Source: Staphylococcus sp. IVB6181
GTDB lineage: Bacteria; Bacillota; Bacilli; Staphylococcales; Staphylococcaceae
Direction: 5' to 3'
Assembly (NCBI RefSeq): GCF_025561445.1
Contig: NZ_CP095096.1
Coordinates: 2,552,001-2,616,000 of the forward strand
DNA length: 64,000 nt
Shown here: positions 37,371-45,800 of the stretch, piece after piece
Position numbering within the stretch: position 1 is the first letter of the stretch
Layout of the letters: each line of letters opens with the position of its first letter
Notes under the pieces: generated by a model
What the model saw: the letters and a program-made list of their open reading frames with translations, nothing else
Database searches by the model: none
Told to the model about the DNA's origin: nothing
Made by a program: the position numbers and the translations under genes

Positions 37371-37406
37371 ACAACAGAGCATAGTTAATAACTGTTACTC
37401 TGTTGT
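37371..37406 (-). terminator. Terminator after the small two-helix gene
   Basis: ACAACAGAG pairs perfectly with CTCTGTTGT around an 18-base loop, followed by TTTTATTCTTT on the minus strand. It is 8 bases beyond the stop at 37415 and next to the IS200 end. Confidence 0.8.
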
Positions 37407-37414
37407 ATGAATTG

Positions 37415-37636
37415 TTATCCCATTAAGTTTTTCATAATAACATATACTAAACTAACAACTGTCACAATAATTGCTATGTATAGAAGTTTAGCGCCTTTTT
37501 CTTAATTGTGTTTTTTGTAGTTTACTGCACAAATGATACTACCGATTCCAAAAATCGGAGTAATTAATGAAAGTACAATTAAAATCCATGTCCATACTTT
37601 CAATGTTTTACCTGGTTCTCTAGTATTTTCTGCCAT
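37415..37636 (-). pseudogene. Small two-membrane-helix protein with an internal stop codon
   Basis: The ATG at 37636 starts a 44-residue frame (MAENTREPGKTLKVW, first membrane helix WILIVLSLITPIFGIGSII, then NYKKHN) that meets TAA at 37502-37504. The same frame then runs on as EKGAKLLYIAIIVTVVSLVY, a second membrane helix, and stops at 37415. The whole would be 73 codons. The polar loop KKHN/EKGAK between two helices makes an internal nonsense mutation the simplest reading. A truncated 44-residue product is also possible. Function unknown. Confidence 0.65.
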
Positions 37637-37738
37637 GTTTTATTCTCTTATCTCTATTTTTTTAATCCTGACTATGGGAACAGGACACACATGCATGTTT
37701 GAATGAAACACAAATGTGTGTCCGTTCCCATATAATCT

Positions 37739-38110
37739 TCACTTCATTTTTTTGAACTTACCATGCTTATCTCGTGTAAGATCAAAATTATATTTTTTAT
37801 CATTCAACTCATATTTCACAATGATTTCTTTTACATCTTTATTATCGGAATATTGTTCAACAGCTACATCTCTTACAAGGTCCGCGGGTAATTCAACTGG
37901 ATCATTAAACTGAAGTGGTAGTGTTAGTTTTTTTGTATCCTTGTCATAAACTACATTTTTACGATCTAATTTAAATATTTTAATTACGTCCATTTTTTGT
38001 TCACTTTTATGCATATCATTTTTCACTGACCTTGGTAGAGGATCACCTTTTGAACATCCAACTGTAATTAATATAATGACAGTTAACAGTAAGATACTTA
38101 ATTTTTTCAT
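37739..38110 (-). CDS. Small lipoprotein, cystatin-like fold (DUF4467-like)
   Basis: A 123-residue predicted lipoprotein: signal peptide MKKLSILLLTVIILITVGC with lipobox cysteine at residue 19, then SKGDPLPRSVKND. The mature part contains NVVYDKDTKKLTLPL and a KYELNDKKYNF strand, resembling small staphylococcal lipoproteins of the cystatin-like DUF4467 group. It would be anchored on the outer face of the membrane. Family assignment is from memory and moderate. It lies 27 bases after the 199-residue membrane protein. Confidence 0.72.
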   Translation of the reverse strand: MKKLSILLLTVIILITVGCSKGDPLPRSVKNDMHKSEQKMDVIKIFKLDRKNVVYDKDTKKLTLPLQFNDPVELPADLVRDVAVEQYSDNKDVKEIIVKYELNDKKYNFDLTRDKHGKFKKMK

Positions 38111-38137
38111 AGTCTCCTCCTATATGAACTATATTTA

Positions 38138-38737
38138 TTAAACAATGATGGCAAATATTATCAGCCAAATTAAAGTACCTAAAGGTCTTAGAGTAATAAA
38201 TGCAAACTTGCCTCTTTTTACAGCGAGCACAATATCAATGATTAAATAAACAATAATCATCAAAAATAGGATAAGGCCTAATGCAATTAAACCGCCCTCT
38301 AAATCCTGCTTTAATACAGGAGTTAGCTTTAACTTAATCGCAATCATACAAACTACCGATATCACACCTGAAATAATGCCTTTATACTTCGCAGAAACCA
38401 AATCGATTTTAATACTTTCAGCTTCTTCATACTTAGTCTTTGTTAAAATATGATCATGTACAGGTCCCATACTCTCTAGTTTGACTTTATAAGGTCGATT
38501 CCAGAATGATTTAATTGCTATCCACCCATAGACCACAAAAGCCACAATTAATACAAATATGTAATTCTGCAAAGAACTGAAACTTGGATTCACAAAAATA
38601 AATGTTATTAAAAAGATCAATGCTGCAATTCCATAAGCAATCCACTGCAGTAATTTAATGCCCTCCGCATACATCACAGCAGTGATATACACTACGTAAT
38701 ACAAACCTGCCATCAACAACAATAATAATATGGTCAT
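38138..38737 (-). CDS. Multi-spanning membrane protein, unknown function
   Basis: A 199-residue protein with about six hydrophobic segments, two at the N-terminus, two in the middle and two at the C-terminus, and a cytoplasmic or external stretch at about 80-110 (NRPYKVKLESMGPVHDHILT). It resembles the uncharacterised membrane proteins (DUF5080-like) of staphylococcal ess modules, but the match is only by type and position. It follows the DUF5085-like pair by 8 bases in the same transcript. Confidence 0.65.
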   Translation of the reverse strand: MTILLLLLMAGLYYVVYITAVMYAEGIKLLQWIAYGIAALIFLITFIFVNPSFSSLQNYIFVLIVAFVVYGWIAIKSFWNRPYKVKLESMGPVHDHILTKTKYEEAESIKIDLVSAKYKGIISGVISVVCMIAIKLKLTPVLKQDLEGGLIALGLILFLMIIVYLIIDIVLAVKRGKFAFITLRPLGTLIWLIIFAIIV

Positions 38738-38745
38738 AAGCGCTC

Positions 38746-39195
38746 CTATTCTTCCATTACTTTAACTTTGATGTCTACCCAACTCATATCATCAATTTCA
38801 TTGATGATATGATAATATGGCGACACTCTTTTAAGATTGTTTAATTTCGCAAAATTTTCTATTTCTGTTAATACTTGTTTTTCTTCTTTTTCATATTGCT
38901 TCGTCTTTAATCTGCCTTCTAGCATTTGATCAATGTATAGGTAAGTTCTAAATCCTAAATCATCACCTGGTGCAAATGGCATATCTACTGGCATCATCAG
39001 CGTGACATTAACTTGATTGTCTTTCATAAATTGAGTGTATACAAGAATTAAAGGCCCTGATTTATTTAGTCCATAACTGCCTGCAAGTTCAATAAAGTCT
39101 TTCGCACATTCACCCAATTCAAGAATGTTGTAATCTAGATACTCTTTATAAACTACATTTCTATACATCATATGTGAGTAGCTCATCTCATTCAT
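38746..39195 (-). CDS. DUF5085-like protein (second copy), intact
   Basis: A 149-residue soluble protein (MMYRNVVYKEYLDYNILELG, GPLILVYTQFMKDNQVNVTL, PYYHIINEIDDMSWVDIKV). Layout, length and neighbouring position match its upstream neighbour: an N-terminal beta unit and a C-terminal helix (EEKQVLTEIENFAKLNNLKR) followed by a strand, a GyrI-like pattern. DUF5085 proteins occur next to ess loci in S. aureus. Function unknown. Its start overlaps the end of the frameshifted gene by 4 bases. Confidence 0.7.
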   Translation of the reverse strand: MNEMSYSHMMYRNVVYKEYLDYNILELGECAKDFIELAGSYGLNKSGPLILVYTQFMKDNQVNVTLMMPVDMPFAPGDDLGFRTYLYIDQMLEGRLKTKQYEKEEKQVLTEIENFAKLNNLKRVSPYYHIINEIDDMSWVDIKVKVMEE

Positions 39196-39642
39196 TCTAA
39201 TTCAACTCCAGATACATCGATTTCTGCATGAATTTCATAAACCTGACCATTAAAGTAATCTACCATTACATGATAAAAATTTTGATCTTTCAATACTATC
39301 TCATTTTCTAGTGCAAATTGTTTCATAGCTTCATAAATTTCTTCAAAATCTTCATCATCAAAACACTTGTGTGATATCGTAGGGAATACCTCTAATGAAG
39401 GTACATACTTGATATTCAATTCGGGTATATCGTCAATTTCATCATTTAATGAGATGTAAGTTGTATAACTCACCTTTTCTAATCCTGTAATTTCTTTAGT
39501 AAAAATAATCGGTCCGGTTGTATAAATATCATCATCGATAAAAAAACTTTTTTATTTTCAGCATTTCATCTTGCCAATATTCAGGTTCAATTGAAAATTC
39601 TACTTTTGCCAAGTTAGGCATGATTAGAATATCTAATTCCAT
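39192..39642 (-). pseudogene. DUF5085-like protein (first copy), frameshifted in a T7 run
   Basis: The ATG at 39642 (GAGGAG upstream) opens MELDILIMPNLAKVEFSIEP and breaks at a run of seven T (plus strand A7, 39540-39546), where the frame reads KKFFYR and stops. With one T fewer it reads KKFFIDDDIYTTGP and joins the frame ending IDVSGVELE at 39192. The repaired protein has about 149 residues, the same length as the intact copy downstream. Lesion by homopolymer slippage, or a base-calling error. Confidence 0.75.
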
Positions 39643-39673
39643 AGTATTTTTCTCCTCTTTTTTATGAAATTTC

Positions 39674-40355
39674 TTATTCAAAAAATTTATCCGCATCATC
39701 CAATTCATAATCTGATAGTACTTGGGTGTAATGTATATAAAGCATGAGGACAATAAAATATATTATTGGCATAATTATACCAACTGTTGAAATTATAAAT
39801 TTAGATTCATTGACATTCGGTATCAAGATATATTCTATGATTTTTTGAACCACTACCAACAAACTAAATAGCCACAAAATTATGATAGCGATAATTTTCC
39901 CTGATATTTTCTCTTCTTTTTTCTTACCTTTTAACCAAAATGGTGTATTACTCAATAAATAAACACCATAAATAAATGCAATCAGGCACACAAACATTGT
40001 AATCATTCCTACTGTCCAATATACAGTAAGGTAGATAGCATAATTAGCTGCCAAAAAAAGTATATGTTGTAGGAGGATATAATCATACAATATAAAATTG
40101 CAATATCTAAAATCATAAGTTTGAATGCCTTTTTTTCATATCTTCATGATTCTTAGGTTTCGGCAAAAATAATATCAAAAAGCACACCACAGAAATGATA
40201 ATTGTTAATATATTAGTGACCAATAAATACAAAGGTGTATTTTCTATTGTTAAATTATAAAAGTATTGAACAAAATCTAAAAAAGAAAACACAATCGATA
40301 ATACTGCTAAAATTTGCGGAAGTGGATTTATTAATTTTTTATATGCATCATTCAA
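39674..40355 (-). pseudogene. Multi-spanning membrane protein, two frameshifts (copy 2)
   Basis: The TTG at 40355 gives NDAYKKLINPLPQILAVLSI with three membrane segments and breaks after HEDMKK at a run of seven A (plus strand 40130-40136). The next frame continues AFKLMILDIAILYCMIISSY and breaks again at a run of seven T (40053-40059), after which LAANYAIYLTVYWTVG runs to 39674. One extra base in each run restores a single frame of about 227 residues like copy 1. It directly follows the LXG gene, where immunity genes usually lie. DUF5079-like by type. Confidence 0.75.
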
Positions 40356-40394
40356 TTTTATTACCTCTTTTCATTCATATATTTAAATTTATAA

Positions 40395-42095
40395 TTAAAA
40401 AACATGACTTAATTTTTGTCCGAATTTTATTGCCGGTGAGTTGTTAAATGCTGATTTAGCTACATTTGAAATACCTTTTTTAGTTTGTTTCCAAGTATCG
40501 GAGTTTCTGAATTTACTCACAAATTTATTGGCTTTTTCTTTAGCGATATCAGTAACTGATTTACCATTAAAAATTTTAACTTCTGCTGCCATTCCTATTA
40601 ATGCACCAGAAACCAAGCCAATCCCTGCTCCTACAGGCCCTCCGATAGCTGCACCTATCATAGTACCAGTTCCTGCTGAACCAGCTAAAGCACCTAAGTC
40701 TACCGCTGATCCTACCAACTTTCTTTGCATTGTTTTTTCAGTTGCAAAATTATTTCCAACTGCAATAACTGCTCCTACAGGCGCAAAAGCTTTCCCAGCA
40801 TATTTTAGGCTTTTCATACTTTTCCCAAATTTATTCAAATCTTTAAAGTCATCAAGTTCCATTTTCATATACTTTTTTACATTTTTGGGATCTTTAATAA
40901 CCTTTTGAATATTTGGATTAATAACGGAATCTAATGCACTTTTACCAAATTTTTTAATTAATTTCTTTTTCTTAGTATCGAACACATCTTTATAATCTTT
41001 TGACTTTTTTAGTGCTTCTAATTCTTTGGGAGTTTTTACTTTCTTTATCTCATCACTAGTTTTTACTTTTTCTAATTCTCTAACATTTTTTAGATTTAAA
41101 GGCTTATCATTTAAAGCTATTTTATAGGCTTCCCATAATTTTTTACTCATCTTCATATTTCCCTTTTTATTTGTCAATAGAGTATAAGCTTTTTTGATGT
41201 TTTCGCCTTTTACATTATTTATATCAGTATCTAATATACTATTAATAAGCTTAATTTTTTGACTTCCTATTTTTTTAAAATTACCATTTTTTAGTAATTC
41301 ATTTCCTTTTTGAAAATCCCCATCACCAGCGACAAGCCCAATAATTAAATAATTTTTTAATTTGGCAGCACCTTCATATAAATCTTTCATATGTTTTCCA
41401 CCATACGCTGCATTTTGTACCCCTTTAATAGCATTACTCGCCTCAGTAAAAGGATTATTTTGTGAATTCATTTTATATTTTGCATCAATTTTAGAACTCA
41501 CACCGTATATTTTAGATCTATTTGCGGATAGATTTTTAACTTTAGATGACATTGTTGCAACTGGATAAATGGCTCCTAATAAGTCAACAGCATCAAAATC
41601 ATGACTAGCTTGAAAATCCTCAAAATGACTGATTGTCTCTTTTACATGCTTGTCAAATTGATCACCTTGTTGTTTCACTTTGTATTCTGAAATAGACTGC
41701 GCACTCGTTAAGTCATGAACTCTTAGAATAGTTGAATTCATTTTCAATTTATTTTCTTCTATATTTTCATATGACTTTTTTATATCTTCTTTATATTTTT
41801 TCAAAGCTGTTTTAACGATAATAGCTGATTTATCGCTATCTACCTCTGATTCAAATCCACTTATTGACTTTTTAAAAGAATTTTCAAATTCCTTATTTAT
41901 GTCTTCAATTCTAGTAATTGTTTCAATATGATAGCTTTCATTATATTTTTTTACATTATTTGCTGTCTGCCCTTTAAAGTCACTGTCTCTACCTAAAGTA
42001 TCTAATCTCTTCTTTAAAGCTTTTGTTTGAGAGCTTAAGTTTTCTAAAGCGTCATCAATATTTTTCTTTAATTCATTCACTTCTTGCATATTCAC
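40395..42095 (-). CDS. LXG-domain type VII secretion effector with glycine-zipper C-terminus
   Basis: A probable secreted toxin of about 566 residues. The N-terminal helical LXG domain (KVNMQEVNELKKNIDDAL, DSDFKGQTANNVKKYNESYH) is the targeting region of these effectors. The C-terminal region, about residues 440-530, is rich in small residues (AGTGTMIGAAIGGPVGAGIG) and could insert in membranes, as proposed for the staphylococcal membrane-depolarising LXG toxin TspA. It lies directly after two helical partner genes, with membrane-protein genes downstream. The start is uncertain: AAGGAGG (42119-42115) lies 7 bases before an ATT codon at 42107, but 19 bases before the nearest standard start, GTG 42095. 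Confidence 0.83.
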   Translation of the reverse strand: MNMQEVNELKKNIDDALENLSSQTKALKKRLDTLGRDSDFKGQTANNVKKYNESYHIETITRIEDINKEFENSFKKSISGFESEVDSDKSAIIVKTALKKYKEDIKKSYENIEENKLKMNSTILRVHDLTSAQSISEYKVKQQGDQFDKHVKETISHFEDFQASHDFDAVDLLGAIYPVATMSSKVKNLSANRSKIYGVSSKIDAKYKMNSQNNPFTEASNAIKGVQNAAYGGKHMKDLYEGAAKLKNYLIIGLVAGDGDFQKGNELLKNGNFKKIGSQKIKLINSILDTDINNVKGENIKKAYTLLTNKKGNMKMSKKLWEAYKIALNDKPLNLKNVRELEKVKTSDEIKKVKTPKELEALKKSKDYKDVFDTKKKKLIKKFGKSALDSVINPNIQKVIKDPKNVKKYMKMELDDFKDLNKFGKSMKSLKYAGKAFAPVGAVIAVGNNFATEKTMQRKLVGSAVDLGALAGSAGTGTMIGAAIGGPVGAGIGLVSGALIGMAAEVKIFNGKSVTDIAKEKANKFVSKFRNSDTWKQTKKGISNVAKSAFNNSPAIKFGQKLSHVF

Positions 42096-42126
42096 TTTGT
42101 TACAAATAATTCTACCTCCTTTACTT

Positions 42127-42540
42127 TTAGTCACTCGCAAGCTGTCTGTCAATACTATCGATACGATTCGTCAACTCTCTAATATCTGTTTCAACATTAC
42201 TGATTTTAGTTTCAAGTTCTTCTAAATCTTTATTCATTTGCTCAATGATTTCTTTATACTTAGTTTTGTAATCATCTATCGCTTCATCTAAATCTCTTTT
42301 TTTATTATCAGAATCTTTTCTGGTTTTACCTTTCCACTCATTATTTTGAATCTCTATACTATCGTATTTATTTTTTTCAGAATCAAAATCGTTTTTAATA
42401 TCTTCGGCATCACGAATTGCGTCTTCTAAACGTCTCTTATCATCTTGCAATCCTTTTAATTCTGTATTTTTATTGTTTCTGATATTCACATATCTGTTTT
42501 TAGTTGCACGAAGTTGAGCTTTATTAGACATTCTCACCAC
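42127..42540 (-). CDS. DUF5082-like helical protein, probable Lap partner of the LXG effector
   Basis: A 137-residue all-helical, highly charged protein (ELKGLQDDKRRLEDAIRDAE, EQMNKDLEELETKISNVETD), a long coiled coil interrupted by a WKGKTRKDSDNKK turn that resembles the W-x-G bend. Such proteins (DUF5082/YwqH type) are encoded next to LXG effectors and in streptococci the equivalent Lap proteins bind the LXG domain for secretion. It lies between the smaller partner and the effector gene. Confidence 0.8.
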   Translation of the reverse strand: MVRMSNKAQLRATKNRYVNIRNNKNTELKGLQDDKRRLEDAIRDAEDIKNDFDSEKNKYDSIEIQNNEWKGKTRKDSDNKKRDLDEAIDDYKTKYKEIIEQMNKDLEELETKISNVETDIRELTNRIDSIDRQLASD

Positions 42541-42542
42541 TC

Positions 42543-42845
42543 CTAGTTAAGTCCAGTATTCTGTATCGATGAATTTTGTTCTATTTGATTTGCCATATCA
42601 TTGTCTGTTTTCTCAATCTCATCTACTACATTTTGCATTGCTTTTGAATCCTGAGAAATTATCGTTGAATAATTGTTAATTGCAGTTTCAAGAAGTGCTG
42701 AAGCTTTCTTAAAATCTACAAAAGGATTGATATCTGTTTCGCTTAAATCTACATTCCCTCCATCAAATTTCACATTCGAACCGGCGTTTGAAATATTGCT
42801 GATTTTTCCAGTTAAACTGCCTATTTCAACTTTCACTTCACCCAT
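42543..42845 (-). CDS. WXG100-like small protein, SACOL2603/DUF5344 type (Lap partner)
   Basis: A 100-residue protein with the layout of the TIGR04197/DUF5344 family of type VII substrates: a short N-terminal strand region (MGEVKVEIGSLTGKISNISN), then helices (FVDFKKASALLETAINNYST). It lacks a classical WXG. It follows essC by 12 bases and precedes the DUF5082-like gene by 2, the usual order partner 1, partner 2, LXG effector. Confidence 0.78.
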   Translation of the reverse strand: MGEVKVEIGSLTGKISNISNAGSNVKFDGGNVDLSETDINPFVDFKKASALLETAINNYSTIISQDSKAMQNVVDEIEKTDNDMANQIEQNSSIQNTGLN

Positions 42846-42857
42846 TTTCGATTCCTC

Positions 42858-45800
42858 CTATTCAATCATTTGAATTTTATGCGTAACATTTTGATTGGTG
42901 TAATACATTTCATACGGTTTTAACATCGGTTCTCTGCTTGTTGAAGTTGTCATTACTAACTCTTGATCATATAATCGTGAAACAATTATAGATTGTTTCG
43001 TGATTTGTCTAACTAACTTAGCTTGACGTTCATAAGTAGATACCATGTCATTATACATACCACTGAAGATTGTAAATACGTTATATTTAGGACCTTCTCC
43101 AAGAATCATTCTTATCTCTTGTTCTGTAAGCAAACTGTTATTAATAAATGCTTTTAAATTATTAATAAAGACGATTTTTCTTTGTTGGATAGAGTGTTCT
43201 CCGCTTATGCGTTTCTTAATTTCAATTTCGAATCCTTCCTTAACAAACTTTTGTTCTTCTGCAGTGGTGTAATACGATGAAAAATATTCTGACTTATCGC
43301 TCATACTTCCATCACTGTCTATTAAAATAACGGTTTCTTTTTCTTTTAAATCTTTTAACGCTTCTAAAATATGGTTGTTTACAAGTTCTAAATCTTGAGG
43401 GGACAATGCCGTAATAATACTTGGCTCAGATAAATCTAAGGTTATAAGTTCAACCTCCTCAAAATCTAGCCCCAATGGAATTCGATAGGATTTTGTAATC
43501 AACTGTTCAACATCGTAATCAGCATCGATATTTTTCTTTAATACATGTTCTGGCATCATTGGAATAGGACTAGGATAAGTATCTACATAATTCTCATTCA
43601 TTAATGCTACTTCATTCTTGATGCAATTATTCATAGTTTCACCTTCATTTAATTTAAAAGGCTGCGCTACTTGGAATTGAGTGTAATTATCATCATTAAT
43701 CACTGCTCTCCCTTTAATGTCTTTGGCACCTTTTTTAGAAGAACCTAAAACATTCGTACTCTCTGAACTATCAAAGAGATACAAAGCAATTCTTGTTTTG
43801 ATATTTGTTAAAACTGATGCTTTAATCGTGCTTGTTCTTGAACCTGTAATCAATGTATAAATACCAAGTGCTAGTCCTTCACGTGTCAGTTTACTCATTA
43901 ATTCTTCATATACTTCCATAAACGGAACTTCTTTTACAGCATCATAATTATCAATCACAACAAAAATATTCGGCAATGTACTTCCCATTTGACGATTGTA
44001 TTGTTCGATATTCACTACCCGTTCTTGACTTAATAATTTTTTGCGCTCATTAATTGTATTGCGTAATCGCTTTAGCGCCTTTTTAATCTTCTCTTCTTGA
44101 TCCACTGTGAAATAATCTGCTACATGTGGTACATCTGCCATTGGCATTAAACCATTTGTCCCAAAATCAAAAAGATACATATGGGCTTGATCTGGTCGAT
44201 AATGACGTGCAATATCCATAATTACATTGTGTAAGAAAGTACTGCGTCCATAACCCGGACTACCTATTACCGCAATATTTCCAGCCTTACTTAATTCAAT
44301 GGTCATTGGTCCTTGATATTGTTCCTCCGGAACATCTTTTAATCCAAGTGTGAGTACTACCTTATTCGTTTCTGTTGCCCATAGCTTTCTAAAATCAATC
44401 TCAACTAAATCTTCTTGATAAATTTGATTAGGCAACGGCGGTAACCAAGGGCGTTTAACTGGTTGAATATTGTTTGTTTTCGTAATCTCACCGATATGGT
44501 CGATAACCGCTTCAAGCTCCGTCTGCGCTTCTTTTGGTATTTCGTTTTCAATTCCGCTTAAGTCTTTATTAATAGCTTGATATTGGCCATACTCATTGAT
44601 GAAATAAATAATATTATCTTCAAAGTCATTTGTACCTTGAACGTCCTCGCTATAATTCGCGCCACTCCAAGCAGATTGGAATAACTCATAAATTTCATTA
44701 TTACCAACCTGTAAATAAGCACGTCCTGGTAAAGTAATATCAGCGGCATCTGGCGTTTTCAAAATCTCATTACTATCTTGCTTATCTTGAACTTTCAAAG
44801 CTAATTTAAATTTCGAGTTCGACCAAATTTGGTCATCCACAACACCCGAAGGTTTTTGTGTTGCTAGAATCAGATGAATACCTAATGAACGTCCTATACG
44901 TGCTGTTGACACTAGTTCTTTCATAAAGTCTGGTTGTTCTGATTTTAATTCGGCGAATTCATCAGAAATAATAAACAGATGCGGCATTGGTTCAGAAGCG
45001 TGTCCATCTTTCCATAACTTGTGATAATGGTTGATATGATTAACATCATGCTCGCCAAAAAGTCGTTGTCTTTTTCTTAGTTCTGCTTTAATAGAAGTCA
45101 ATGCACGCATTGCTTCGTCCCCATCTAAATTGGTAATTGTACCTACAAGATGCGGTAGTGATTTGAATAAATTCGCCATACCCCCACCTTTGTAGTCAAT
45201 TAATAGAAATGCAATTTCATGCGGATGAAAATTAACTGCCAATGATAAAATATACGATTGAATAATCTCCGATTTACCTGATCCTGTTGTTCCAGCAATC
45301 AATCCATGTGGACCATGCGCTTTCTCATGAAGATTCAATTCTAAAATATCGTCTTTTCCTCTCACACCAAGCGGGACTGCCATAGTTTTATAGGTCTCAT
45401 TTGTCAGCCATCGTTGATTGATTTTCAATTCATGCACTTTAACTGCACCATACATTTCCATGAATGTGACGGATTCTGGAATTGCATTCTTCATTTGTTC
45501 AACGTGATTCAAATTAGCTAATCGACGTGCGATATATTCCTTATCGATTTCGACACTGCTTTCTGGTATAAACTTCAGACGCTTGAGCTCTTCTTCTTTC
45601 ATGACTAACTCACCTTCAGTGCGAGACTTGATGTCAATAATCGTTCTCACATGTTCAGGTAAGCTTTCAATAACGTCTTCAACGAAAACCAGTGAAATAC
45701 CGATTTCGGATAAATCTTGGTTCACATACTCCAAGATAACGTGGTCCATAATTAGTGACATATCAGTAATTACAAATACTAAATGCGGTGTAAACAATAC

